From NCBI RefSeq assembly GCF_024323335.1, contig NC_066585.1, positions 346,820,846 to 346,884,845 on the forward strand: DNA of 64,000 nucleotides, in the 5' to 3' direction. Positions 31,499-43,386 of this stretch are shown here, piece by piece. The position numbers and the translations under genes are program-made. The notes beneath the pieces were generated by a model. It made no database searches and was not told the DNA's origin. It saw only the letters and a program-made list of their open reading frames with translations. Each line of letters opens with the position of its first letter. Positions within the stretch are counted from its first letter, which is position 1. This DNA comes from Lathyrus oleraceus. Lineage: Eukaryota > Streptophyta > Magnoliopsida > Fabales > Fabaceae.

Positions 31499-32472
31499 AT
31501 CTTGCCCTTCAAGTTTTGGGGATCTTTACCCTCTTGAAAGAACACACCCTCTAACAAAATTTTATTGGGTTTATCCTTTAAGGGGAACCCAAGCTGACGA
31601 CGTGCCAAAATAGGGTTGTAGTTAATCCCACCACATGTACCAAGAAGAGGCACATTGGAGAATTCACCACAAGAGTCAATAATCTGCACACCATCATGTA
31701 CACGGTTATACCAAAAGATATCATCATTAATGAGAGACATAAGTCTTGTGGACCACCGTAGGTATCCTTGGTTCTCCTTGAAGGCGACCGTCTATGGCAA
31801 GTGCGAAATAAACCACTTGTACAACAGAGGCAAACAGCACACAATGGTACCACCACCCTTTGCATTCCTCATATGCAAAGAGAAATAAGTGTCACCCAAC
31901 AGAGTAGGAACGGGATTAAGAGTAGAGAAAATCCTAATGGCGTTCACATCCACAAACTTGTCGATGTTGGGGAATAACACTAGCCTATATATGAGAAGTA
32001 CAAATATGGCCTCAAAGGCGTCCTCACTCATGGCCTTCCCATACATAGTAGCTTGAGCAATGAGGAAATCAGATGGGAGACCTTGAATTCCACCTTTGGT
32101 AGTCATATGAGCACCAATAATAGATTCATCTATATGCAATAGATCAGCAATCTATTGAGAAGTAGGGACTCTCTCCAAGCCACTGAACGACAACTGATCT
32201 AGAATAGGTATACCCACAAGATAGGCATACTCCTCAAGCGTAGGCAAAAGCTGGAAATTCGGAAATGTGAAGCAACGGTACAAGGGATCATAGAACTACA
32301 CCAACACACTCATCAGACCTTCATCCACCTGAGTAGCAAGAATAAACAGAAGCTTCCCATGACGAGCCTTGAACTCCAAGGGATCTAATACATAGGATGT
32401 CAAACTCCTTAACTCTTTCAAGTCGGGTTGTTTGAAACTGTACTTCTTTGTATTCCTTCTTTGCTTATCCAT
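31494..32472 (-). pseudogene. Ogre-A ORF1, 5' part (split by Ogre-B)
   Basis: Read on the minus strand from ATG at 32472-32470 (MDKQRRNTKK). It holds FKARHGKLLFI, PLYRCFTFPNFQLLPTLEEYAYLVGIPI, RLVLFPNIDKFVDVNAIR and EFSNVPLLGTCGGINYNP, each with a counterpart in Ogre-B ORF1. In-frame stops fall near 32295, at about 32153 and 31792-31794. The frame continues across the insertion into 8326-7849. A longer frame upstream of this ATG (to 32571) is not conserved in Ogre-B. Confidence 0.85.
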
Positions 32473-33377
32473 GTCTGAAAATTTGCAAATAGACCTCTTA
32501 AGTTCCTTGAAAATTTTCTCATTGTTGATGATATGGATGTGTATGAATGCATGGATGCATGGATGCAACAATCACACTCAAGGATCAAGCAAATCACACC
32601 ATACAAAGGTCATGGGATGGATCAAGTCATCCTTAATATCAATCATCCATTTTGGTGGATTATGGCTTACACCTTATCAACACCTAAGTTCCATTGATAT
32701 TAAGGATACACCCGAACGGATCAACCATGAATCAAGGGTTTGTTGCAAGTCACGAGCATGGAGTCTCGGTTAAGAACCACCCAAAGGGAGTGTACTAAGG
32801 TTAAACCTGACAATCATGTTCTACAAGAGGTTCCCATAGTCATCATCCCATCTTTCGGATATTATCGGATAAATGACTACTCGTATTCCAAAAATATTCT
32901 CAAGAGAGACTCTTATGAGTGTAGTATCGCGTAACAATCGTATCAAATCTTACACTTGAACGACCTTCGCACTACATCCTAAAAATAGGCCAAGATGGGC
33001 TTGGTAAACTAAGGTCCTTGGCTTCTACGACATATATTGGAAAGAGTAATGCCTAACCACGACTACACGTGTGACATTATTGATCCCAACATAACCTCCA
33101 CCAAGTTAATGGGCTTGCAAGTTAACTTGCTAAGGAATAACTCCACACAAGTCAACAAGGCTATGTCATTATCCTATCATAAGTGCACTCGAGTTCGGGT
33201 ATAGAACTTATCTCATAAGAGACCACCAAGCACACAAGCAATTGATATATGTCAAGCAATTCATACATTACAATCAATACATTCATCCCAAATTTGCACA
33301 AAAATATGTCACAAATAATATAAACATACAATACAACAAAGGTAAAAAGTAGGCAAAACCCACTAGGCAAATGATTA
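32473..33377 (-). other. Ogre-A untranslated leader
   Basis: About 0.9 kb between the primer-binding site and ORF1. No protein motif is seen; it matches in position the Ogre-B leader 13493-14523. Confidence 0.65.
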
Positions 33378-33396
33378 TTCCCCAGCAAAGTCGCCA
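33378..33396 (-). other. Ogre-A primer-binding site (tRNA-Arg type)
   Basis: The minus strand reads TGGCGACTTTGCTGGGGAA, one base different from the Ogre-B site (T for C), six bases after the LTR end. Confidence 0.85.
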
Positions 33397-33763
33397 CTTT
33401 TCTGTAGCGGGGTATTCGTTACCTTTAGATTTATTGACTAAATCAAAAGTAAGCATACAATTCGAGTCGCCGCCGCACATCTATTTATCCAAAGGAAAGG
33501 TTAGAAAGCGAAAAAAAACCGAGAAGTTTTATCAAATCAAAAACTAATAAAAATGTCAGAGATCTGGGTAAGGGGGTTGGTTATGCAATGGGAAGGTTTT
33601 AAGCACCCAAAACATCCTTAGTACTCTAAGGGAGCCCTTTTTATAAATGTTGTAAGGTAGGTTGGTATTTGTGAAAAAAAGTATTTGTGCAAACATGATT
33701 GGGGATATGAGAGAAGAATATACAAGTTATTTACAATTTTATGTTTGAATGGATAAACCCATT

Positions 33764-33811
33764 GCCTACGTACCATCTTAAAAAGGTAGGATCAAAACCT
33801 CGTAGTTCGGG
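33764..33811 (-). other. Ogre-A LTR module GAACTACG...TACGTAGGC
   Basis: The minus strand reads CCGAACTACGAGG, a TTTGATCC segment, then ATGGTACGTAGGC. It matches the three Ogre-B modules and lies ~360-410 bp from the LTR end, as in Ogre-B. Confidence 0.72.
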
Positions 33812-36185
33812 GTAAAAATCTCAAAACAAGTTGGTGAATTGATTGGTAAAAAGCCTTAAGGTCTTTTGATATCAAAGGGAGAAAACTCAACCTAAAACCA
33901 CAAATCCACCATGTGAGGAGAGCTTCAACATGCTAGTGAGGGGTTAACCCTATAATAAGCATGGAAGACTTATTGTCCGTCACTAAGGATATAGGTGAGT
34001 ATTATATCATCCTCTAGGATAACTCAAACCTAATAGCTAATGTTTATGAAAAGCTTTGGCAAGAAGTGGCCATTGAAACCACAAAAACAATCGAGTGAGT
34101 TGTATTTACCAATGAAAAGTATTTACAAAGAAACGTCAAAGTTGACTTAGGATTCAATTCAAAATAAGTGTTATGAAAGGAGTTTAAAAAATCAAAAGCA
34201 TAGTGCTTAGGTTTCTAATTTTGAAAAACAATGTTAATGTTTGCACCAAAAGTTTGGCTTGGGTTAGAGTGGAGGGAAGAAGAGAATGGCTAGGTCCTAA
34301 ACATGCAAAGAGGAAGGAAGATAAATAAAACCACATTGGAGTTCCCTTCTTGAGATCATAGTTATGATCCAAGTTGTTCCCTTTCCTGTAGAATTAGAAA
34401 GCAATAAGCAAAATAACTCAAGCAATCAAGCAAATAATCAATCAAGCTCCTAGGAATCTTCCAATTGGCTTTTGTATCTCTCACTTTGGATGCTCATGAC
34501 AATGGTCATTCTACTTGGCAAGTTTGGGATCCCTAGCACATAAGAACACACACATCAAAAAGTTCCACAATGCAATAGAAAGAATGGACAAGAGTGAGTT
34601 TAGAATTAGGTCCTTTCAAGTCATCTTCAAGATTAAGCATTCTAAAGGCATGAGGCCTAGTTTCTCTTTGACATTTAATAGCATTCTAAAGGCATGAGGC
34701 CTAGTTGCTCTTCAAACTCCATTAGCATAGGTTAGGTCCTAAAATCTAAGTCATTTGTCCATTTGCATTGGGTTCACACAAACAAAACAAAACAAGCACA
34801 ATAGTATATACACAATAATATGCTCAAGTGAGCAAAAGGCAAATTGCATTAACATAAACATGAGCTCAAGTGAGCAAAAGGGCAAAAGAAAATGAATTAA
34901 TGTGCAAGAAATTAAATTGCATAAAAATAAATTGCAAGAATTAAAGAATTGAATTAAAGTTAGTCATTAGTAGTTAGTGTTAGTGTGCCATAAGGCAATT
35001 TAGCGCTATGTTAAGCAATCGTAAGTGGACTAATGTAGTAGTCACACCTATCTGAGGCCGGTCAATAAAACTATAGGCAACAAACACAAGTTATAGATCA
35101 TGACTAGTAAGCCAAGCTCTTACAATTTGCCATGCCAAAAGAAAAAGAAGAATGATCTTGTATGGATTTAGGTCTTTTGCTTGACCAAGAAGCAACCTAT
35201 CTCTAATGCAAAGCCATTCACTTGATCTTTGATCAAGATGAATTAGATTTGAATCAAAGAAGGTTAAGCCCCTCATATGTCAAGGCTAACCACCAATCAT
35301 TAACTCATTGATCAAAAAGAAAAAGAAGAAGAATGGAAATGTGCATAAATGGAAATTCAAATGAAGTATTCAACACACATTGATCAAACATGAATATAAT
35401 CAAAGTCAATCAATGGTAAACAGAAGCAAGATGAAGTTTAGAAGTCAAGCAACAAATAAAATATTTTTGGTATTTTTGAGAATTAAAATAATACTTGAAT
35501 TAAAATAAACCAATAAATGTCAAACTTCAAATCCATTTCAAATCAACTTGGAAAAGTCCAAATGGATCATCCTAAGTTCAACAAGGTCAAACAAAGTTTG
35601 ACAAAAAATTTCAGCATTTTTGGAAACTAGAAACTATTTTTAAACAATTAAAAATGAATAAAAAATAACATAATTGAACTAAAATCTCAAATCAATTAAG
35701 AAATTGATGAGAATATTTTTCATGGATTCATCATCATTCAAAGATGTTAAGAAAATATTTTTGCATCTTTTGAATATTGGAAACTATTTTAAATGAATTA
35801 AAAATAACCAGAAAAGAGAAAATTCACAAAAAATATTAAATGAACTCATAAAAAATATTAAAAATCATTTTCAGAAACTAGAATTAATAAGGGAAATAAT
35901 GCAATTGGTCCCATATTTTTTGGATTTAAAATGAAAGAGATATGAATTTTTGAAATAAAAGGAAATAAAAGAAAATAAAATAGAAAATCAGAAATTGCAA
36001 AAATCATGGCGCGTTGGATCAAGCTCATTAAATGAGGTGGCACATCAGAGGGATGAGAGATGCGCACGCACGATGGATCAGAGTCAAATGAGAAACACAT
36101 TATATTTAAAATAGTCATAACATTGCATGGCTGGGATTTGATATGGAAATATCAACCAACAGTCTAGATGCAAACTGGCGTGGTG

Positions 36186-36207
36186 GACGGTGGTGTACAC
36201 CACCGTC
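36186..36207. other. Perfect 22-bp palindrome in Ogre-A LTR
   Basis: GACGGTGGTG-TACACCACCGTC reads the same on both strands and is followed by TTC. The CACCGTC(TTC) core is shared with the Ogre-B stem-loop. It lies ~550 bp downstream of the Ogre-A TATA box, against ~650 bp in Ogre-B. Confidence 0.9.
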
Positions 36208-36754
36208 TTCTCCGGCGAGCAAGCCAGCTTTGGCCAGAGTTGCAGGTCTTAAAAAATTCACCAAAATGCACGATCCTCATATCATTGGAAAGCTGGGGTG
36301 ATTTACATCACCCATGTGCCATTGATTTCTACTCTAGACTCTCATAGAAGGAGAAATCAGAGATAGAAAATTATGGAGTTCAGACTGAACTTGATGGATT
36401 CATGAAATTAAATGCATAGATCAATTGCCTCTTATGAGAGGACTTCAGAGGAACCAACAAACACAATAAATGAGCAAGATCCAGGGAGATTCGAATGGAA
36501 AAAGTTTGAACAACAACCTTTGAAGTGCAGCTCTACAAGGCACGATCCCTTCCAACTCTTTGATGCAGCTTGGTCTTGAGATGGAAATGAAGCTAGGCTA
36601 AGGAATTGGAGTTCAATAATCAACCAAGGAAGTTGAAAATTGAACTGAAAAATTGAAGAAGAAAACTCAAAATTCCTTTAGGTGAAGGGTGGGATTCCAA
36701 TTCTGCAGAGTATTAGGCGCCTTAAGGTTGGAAATGAATGAAGCTATGCACCTG

Positions 36755-36763
36755 TATTTATAG
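36755..36763 (-). promoter_or_regulatory. TATA box of Ogre-A 5' LTR
   Basis: CTATAAATA on the minus strand, ~1.5 kb into the LTR, in a less AT-rich context. Transcription would start near 36725. Confidence 0.65.
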
Positions 36764-38281
36764 TGAAAGCTGATGCAAGCAAGGCAAAATTCATGTGCAT
36801 GTGGAATGAGGGCCTCCATGCATGGGCCTGTACAGGCGCATGGGAGGCCCAAATGCAATTGGTTTAGCATGCTGAAGTCAGATGGAAGTGTTTTGGACGT
36901 GAAAATGTGATCGAATTGGCTTGTGCACAAATATTTCACATAGTTTCCATAAATGAACAAAAATCTTCATCTCTTCGAAAATGCACTTTGCCAAATTTAA
37001 ACATGGTCATGTCGGTAATGGTTTGAAAGGTCTTGACATGAGGAACAATTGTTATGTTGAACAAAAATACATTTGGGATTTGGAAATTTATGAAAACAGG
37101 CCATGAAGTTCAATGTACAAAACATGTGTATGTGAGTTTTGCCAAAATGGACCAACTTCAAGCCCTTCTGTTTCAATGATGCAAGCCTCAAATAACAGAA
37201 CCTTAATCATCAAAGTTGTAGATCTTTTCAATAAAATCAATTTGGACTTAAAGTTTTCATGATTTGGATTTTTTATGAGAAAGTTATGGGCACTTAAAGT
37301 TGGACTTTTTCACATTTCAATGGTTTTGGTCCAAAGTGACCTATAATGTTTTGTATTATCACATGTATTTATTTTAGGATTATGAAAATTTGTTCAAATA
37401 ACAAATTAATTAGACATCTTAAAATTTGCAATTTATTTTATCCCACCGAAAAATCATGAAAAATGAGTGAGTTATGTCCTTGGGAAGTTGATCCAAAATT
37501 AGGGTTTCAATCAAGATGACCTATAATGTATTGAAATGGGTGATGACCTTCCAAGCTTAAAATGGATTTTTGATGAACATGAAAGTTGTTCATATGGTTC
37601 TTAAGAACATGTTTTCTCTTGGGGTCATCTTCATTTGAAAAACACATCAAAAGTTAGGTCTCAGTGGATTTCAAAATAGTCAGATGAATTTACTGATCAA
37701 CTTCTCAAGTCCAAACTTCAAATCTTGATGAATTGATGATTGAGGACACTCAAATAAGCTCAAATATGCATGAAATGATGAATGAAATAACTTCCCTTGA
37801 TTGTATTTAATCATGGGTTGAGGTTGCTTCATGAGCAAGGCACAGTTGATGCACAGTTGAATTAGGGTTTCCTTGGGAAACAATCCTCAAGCCCTTTGGT
37901 TAATCTTGATCAAATTGACAAATTTAGATACTTGGGAGGAATATATGATGATTGAGAGATTTGTGAACCATTGTCATTCTTTCTTTCCACTTCATCTGGC
38001 CACATTGATGAGTATAGGGGTCTCCTAGGAGCCTTGGATCACATGATTGCTCAAGCTACAAAACAAAAGATGTTAGTGACATATTTTTGTGCTTTTGGTT
38101 AGTAAAAAAAAATAAGAAAAGCAATAATATACAATTCAAGCATGCTTGGTGGTCTCAAACCAGCTCACACAAGTCCCAACCCAAGGGTTAAGGAGCCAAG
38201 ATGCTATGATCCTTAAGGCAAATGCAAAGTTCAATGATATGATGCCATGAGGGATCTTAGGGTCAAAATTAAGGTCTTACA

Positions 38282-40690
38282 GTAGTACCTATCAGATACC
38301 TAAAGTTTCTCTTAACAGCAGTTGAGTGGGTTTCCCTAGGATCTAATTGGAAGCGAGCATATAAGCAAACACTGAATAAAATATCAGGTCTAGAAACGGT
38401 TAGATAAAGGAGATAGCCTATGATACCTCTGAATAGCTTCTGATTTACCTTACTACTTACCTCTTCTTTCTCCAGAATGCATGTAGGATGCATTTGAGTC
38501 TTTGTTGGCTTGCATTCTGACAAGTTAAACTTCTCCAGAAGTTCTTTTGTATATTTTCTTATGAATCTACGTTCCTTCTGAACGTTGATCAATTTGGATT
38601 CCCAGAAAGAAATTAAGTTCTCCCATCAGACTCATTTCAAATTTTGCCTGCACTGACTTAGCAAAAACCTTGCACAACAAAGCATTAGCAAAACTAAAAA
38701 TAATATCATTAACATAAATTTGCACAATCAAAATATCATTCTTAAAGGTTTTGCAAAAGAGAGTTGTGTCCACTTTCCCTCTAGTAAAATCATTTTCCAA
38801 AAGGAAGTTACTTACTCTATCATACCAAGCTCTGAGAGCTTATTTCAGACCATATAACAATTTTTTCAGTTTAAAAACAAAATCTGGGTTTTTTGAACTT
38901 TCAAAACCAGGGGATTGGTGCACATACACTTCTTCAAAAATGTATCCATTAAGAATGCACTTTTAGCATCCATCTGATAAAGAATGATGTTATGATTGAC
39001 TGCAAATGAAATTAAAAAATGAATAGACTCTAACCTGGTAACTGTAGCAAATGTTTTTGTATAGTCTATACCTTCTTGTCTGAAAACCCATCTGGTTCCA
39101 ATGACATGGAAACCTTTTGGTTTTTGAACAAGATCCCAGATGTCATTTTTGGTGAATTGATTCAGTTCCTCTTGCATATCCAGAATCCATTCATTATCTA
39201 GAAGAGCTTCATCAATAGATGTGGGCTCTATCAGAGATGCCAAACCCAGAAGAGTTTCTTCAGAAGGTTTGAAAGAAGATCGAGTTCTGACTGGTGCGTC
39301 TTTATCTCCCAGAATCAGTTCTTCATAATGAGAAGTTATTGATCTACTCTTCTTCTGATGAGTTGGACCAACAATGGCTTCTGGTTGAGTCACTTCAGAG
39401 TCTTTTGCTTTAGCATCCTTTGTTTTTCCTTCTGAGTCTTTATCTTCAGATTTTAAGAAGTTAATCTTCATATATGCAAATTTCTCAACTAGCTTTGACT
39501 TTTAAGGGTAAAGATATTCATTGAATCTAACATGAATTGATTCTTCGACAATTCATGTCTCTTTGTTGAAAACTATGTAGCCTTTAGAGCATTCAAAATA
39601 AAACACTCACAACCAAAATGATGAAAGTAAGAAATGTTGGGCTTTATGTTCTTCCATAATTCATAGGGAGTCTTACCTAGAATAGGTCTAATGGAAATCA
39701 TGTTCTGAATATAACAAGTTGTGTTAACTACTTCTGCCCATAATGCTTAGCCATAGCAGTCTCTTGGATCATGGTGCGGGCCATTTCTTGCAAAGTCATA
39801 TTCTTCCTTTCTACAACCCCATTTTGTGGTGGAGTTATAGGATAGGAGAAATCATGGGAAATGCCATTAGCATCAAAAAGATTTTCAAAATGTTTATTTT
39901 TAAATTTGCCACCATGATCACTTCTGACTCTAACTATTTTGCAATCCATCTCTGTTTGCACTAGTGAGTAGAAAGTAAAGAACACAAAATGTGACTCATC
40001 CTTGTTTTAAAGAAATTTACCCATGTTCAACGACAATAGTCGTCAATGATGACCAGTCCATACTTATTACCATTGATATAGGTAAGAAGGTCTAACGGTC
40101 TAGAGGTAGAAACAACAGTTTCCGCTTTGAAATATGTTTTAGAAAACTTGCCTTTCTGACATGTTTCACAAAGAGCATATTAAGTGAACTTCATGTTGGG
40201 TAAGCCTCTGACTAAGCCAAGCTTATATAGTTGAGAAATCCTTCTCATGATAACATGGCCCAATCTTCTATGTCATGCCTATTTCTCCTCATTAACACAC
40301 ATTAAGCATTTAACGTTTTGATCCTCAAGATCAGAAAATCTGATTTTATAAATTTTGTTCTTTCTCTTTCCGTTTAAAATGATTGTACCATCTTTCTAAC
40401 TAACAACCTTACAGGACTTTTGATTAAAAATGATATCATAACCATTGTCATTAAGTTGACTAATAGACAATAACTTATGCATCGAACCATCGACCAAAAG
40501 AACATTAGTAATAGAAGGAAGTTTACTGTTACCAATAGTTCTAGAGCCAATCATCTTCCATTTCTTGTTTCCTTCGAAACCAACGAAGCCTTTAGGCTTA
40601 AGTTCCAAATCTTGGAACATAGACTTTCTGCCTGTCATATATCGCGAGAATCCACTATTCAGGTACCATGACTGGTGTTTCAACTGAGCT
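38282..40690 (-). pseudogene. SIRE-A pol: protease, integrase, RT (broken)
   Basis: Minus strand from ~40690. The protease motif reads WYLNSGFSRYMTG, so the catalytic aspartate is replaced by N. The pre-integrase zinc domain (HRRLGH ... CETCQKGK) follows. The integrase core has lost about 13 residues around its first aspartate (LDLLTYINGNKYG), while RSDHGG and NGVVERKN remain (39728-39985). RT has KPKGFHVIGTRWVFR joined directly to EGIDYTKTFA, lacking ~26 residues present in SIRE-B, then YVNDIIF for YVDDIIF near 38705-38725. Stops and frameshifts occur throughout. It ends at RYLIGTT where Ogre-A is inserted. Confidence 0.85.
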
Positions 40691-42224
40691 GCTAAGGATG
40701 TCTGTAAGATAGATGATCTTATCCTTAGGTACCCACTTTATGGGTCCTCTTTTGTTAGTTTTCCCAGAGTTTCTTACACCCTTAGGTCTTTGTGCAACAG
40801 GATAATTAAGTGAAATTTGTGCGTGATACTTAGGTTTCAGAACTTAGTTCTTATCCTTAGCAAGTTTATATGTATGTGTAGAAAAATCAAGCTCAGTGCC
40901 AGCAGACACAAAATGCTCATAGAGAGGTTTCAGTTTTACCTTCTGACTTTCGTCAGGTTTTAAAGTCTTTGTACAACCTAAACCTTTCTTGCCATTTATG
41001 CTAACTCCATAGATCAAAGAAGCCATTTTGCTTCTATCTATGCTTTTAGCCAGAAAGTACTGGAATGCTCTCTCATATCTAATGATGCAATCAGTAGCAG
41101 CAACTTCTGAGACTATTTCTTCCTCTAGTTTTGAAATTTTACTTTTCAAAGCAGAGTTGTTACTTTCTAAAGAAATTAATTTTTCATTTAGGGAAGAAAT
41201 ATATTTATCAAGCTCACTATGAGTTTCAGAAGCAACTACTTGGATTTGTTTAAGGTCCTTGTAACTACTTTGAAGACTCTAGTACTTTTCAAGTATTTTA
41301 GAGAGACATGACTCTAAATTAGAACGAGATAGTTCAGAAAATACCTCTTTAGAATCAAAGTATAATTCTGATTCTGACAACATCTTGTCTTCTGGTTCTT
41401 CATAACCTTCTGGATCATTTGTTGTTTCCATCAATGCAATGTTGGCTTGTTCCTCGTCAGAATCTTCTTCTTCTAACTCTAAGCCGTCCCATGTAGCCAT
41501 TAGCCCCTTCTTTCCTTTAGGAAACTTCTTATTAGGCCTTTTGTACTTTTTCACCTTAAGACACTCATTCTTATAGTGACCTGACTCCTTGCACTCAAAG
41601 TAGATAACCATTTTACCATAACCTTGCTTCTTCTCTCCAAACGAAGAATCAGAATGACCAACAATCCCTCCTAGCTCCTCTGAACTTTCCTTGACCATTC
41701 TTCATGTGCTTCTAGAGTATGTTGACCCGCTTTGAAATCAAGGACAACTCATCCTCATCTTCTGAGTCTTCATCAAAAACTTATGATTCTTCCTCATCTT
41801 GATAAGCTCTTGTCTTCATAGGCTTAGATTTTAAAGCAACAAATTTACCTTGCATCTAAGGTTCATCTTCCTCGAGTTGTATCTCGTGGCTTCTCAAAGA
41901 ACTAACAAGTTCTCCAAGACTAATATTGTTAAGATCCTTTTCCAGCTTTAAAGCAGTTACCATAGGTCTCAATTTTTTAGGGAGACTTATGATTATCTTC
42001 TTAAAATTCTCAACCGTAGAGTATCCTTTGTTCAGAACTTTCAGTCCTGTAATAAGCATCTCAAATATTGAGAACATAGTCTCAATGGTTTCATCATCTT
42101 CCATTTTGAATGCTCCGTACTTCTAGATTAATTCCAAATCCTTTGTCTCCTTTACTTGATCATTCCCCTCATGATTCATCCTCAAAGAATCAAATATGGA
42201 CTTAGCAGAATCTTTGTTTGTTAT
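40691..42224 (-). pseudogene. SIRE-A gag, C-terminal part (broken)
   Basis: From 42224 downward: LRMNHEGNDQVKETK, a stop at 42123-42125 (TAG where CAG fits), MFSIFEMLITGLKVLNKGYSTV, LRSHEIQLEEDEP and a zinc knuckle near 41560-41610. Its first cysteine reads Y (VIYFECKESGHYKNEC against VTCYECKEPGHYRNEC in SIRE-B). An acidic stretch and a variable linker to protease follow. Further stops occur. The N-terminal piece is at 63003-63308. Confidence 0.85.
42220..42224. repeat. Target-site duplication GTTAT, left copy (SIRE-B)
   Basis: Five bases before the TG of the SIRE-B 5' LTR, repeated at 62998-63002. Confidence 0.9.
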
Positions 42225-43302
42225 TGTTAGAACAAGAGTTTGGTTCTGTAATTTATCTTTAAGTTTTGATGATAACAAAGAGTGAAACATTTTGGTACCC
42301 TTATAAAATTTTCTAAGTGTGTAGGACTCTAACGAAAAATGAATCTGATGAACCAACCTCTGACATCACACCAAGTCCAGAAGTGATGACTATCCTATCT
42401 GACGCTGAAGATAAGCATGGCCAAAAGAATCACTCACATAATATGTCATCTGAAGACATCTGAACATCATACATATAAAAACTATGAGGATCCTTACATC
42501 AGAAGACTTTCTATCTAAATAACAGTCAAAGAACTTCTGAAGAAGACACAACAGACAACTATCTGAAAAATACAAGATTTGATAAAAAAATCTGAATTCC
42601 GCGCACTCTGAATCACGCCCAACAAATTAGAATCATTAACTTAACAAATAAGTATTCCAAATATGGTATTAATCTCTATATGGATAATGTTGGATGCTCT
42701 CCAAGACTGCTATGGAAAGAGACAAGAAACTTAATGTCATTAAGTCCCATAATTGGCAAGATATCAACATCAATGCTCTCTCCAACGGTATCATCTCTAA
42801 GCATTATAAAAAGTTCTCACTATCATCATACCAAACACGAAGCCATTACACAAGAATTATGCACATCCAAATTAAGTCATATACTAAATTCTTATTTTAA
42901 GTCATCACACACGAGTTGTTGATCTAAGTGTGATCATTGATCATTATTCTTACTGTGTTCATATTGCTTATTTAGAAACACCAAACACATTCTTGTAATT
43001 CTAAAATAGTTGTTGAAAATTCCTCAAGTGACTTGTGAAGTCTTTAAACTTGAGAGGACTAAGAGATCATTGTACTCTTAGACTTTTATTGTAATCTTTC
43101 TAGATTATTAGATTAAGTCCTTATAAAAGGCAAAACCACCTTGGTCGGATGGACTGGAGTAGCTTTGATTTTCAAGTGAACCAGGATAAACTTCTGTGTT
43201 GTTTGTTATTCTCTTTGTGTGTGTAGCTTTACTAAAAGTTTTTATCGTCAGTGAAAACAATTAAACCCCCCCCCCCCCCTTTCTTGTTTTTCTCTACCTT
43301 CA
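42225..43302 (+). repeat. SIRE-B 5' LTR (1078 bp)
   Basis: TGTTAGAACAAGAG...CTACCTTCA. It matches 51327-51492 plus 62087-62997. A run of about 14 C at 43266-43279 is only 6 long in the 3' LTR. Confidence 0.93.
42805..42812 (+). promoter_or_regulatory. TATA box of SIRE-B 5' LTR
   Basis: TATAAAAA about 580 bp into the LTR; the 3' LTR keeps CATTATAAAAAGG near 62502-62515. Confidence 0.6.
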
Positions 43303-43305
43303 ATT

Positions 43306-43317
43306 GGTATCAGAGCT
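43306..43317 (+). other. SIRE-B primer-binding site (initiator tRNA-Met)
   Basis: TGGTATCAGAGC, the standard complement of the plant initiator methionine tRNA 3' end, three bases after the LTR. Confidence 0.92.
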
Positions 43318-43386
43318 TCGGCTTTGTTATTGATTTTTGAATCAAACACCTAATAGTGCAGAGAGATCCAGCGTGAGAAAAACATC

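Larger units (their letters stand above)
1..38281 (-). mobile_element. Ogre-A: old Ogre/Tat LTR retrotransposon, minus strand, 3' LTR outside window
   Basis: Reading from right to left, the order is 5' LTR (38281-33403), primer-binding site, ORF1, gag, protease, intron, RT, RNase H, integrase, then 3' untranslated region running off the left edge. This is the order of the legume Ogre group of Ty3/gypsy elements. The stretch 8327-31493 is not part of it but a later insertion (Ogre-B) that splits ORF1. The coding part carries many in-frame stops (for example 1361-1363, 2375-2377, 3431-3433, 4758-4760, 6733-6735), so it cannot make its own proteins. Its right end abuts SIRE-A coding sequence. 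The left end and the target duplication are not in the window. Confidence 0.93.
33403..38281 (-). repeat. Ogre-A 5' LTR (4879 bp)
   Basis: On the minus strand it starts TGTAAGACCTTAATTTTGACC (at 38281) and ends CCGCTACA (at 33403). The start is typical of legume Ogre LTRs. Boundaries rest on the TG...CA ends, the primer site next to 33403 and the abrupt change to SIRE-A coding sequence at 38282; the partner LTR is outside the window. No gene is seen in it; it is AT-rich with many short frames. Confidence 0.88.

Noticed and set aside
43266..43279. Poly-C run as a functional signal in the SIRE-B LTR
   Set aside because: The 3' LTR has only six C at this place; it looks like simple slippage or a sequencing effect.
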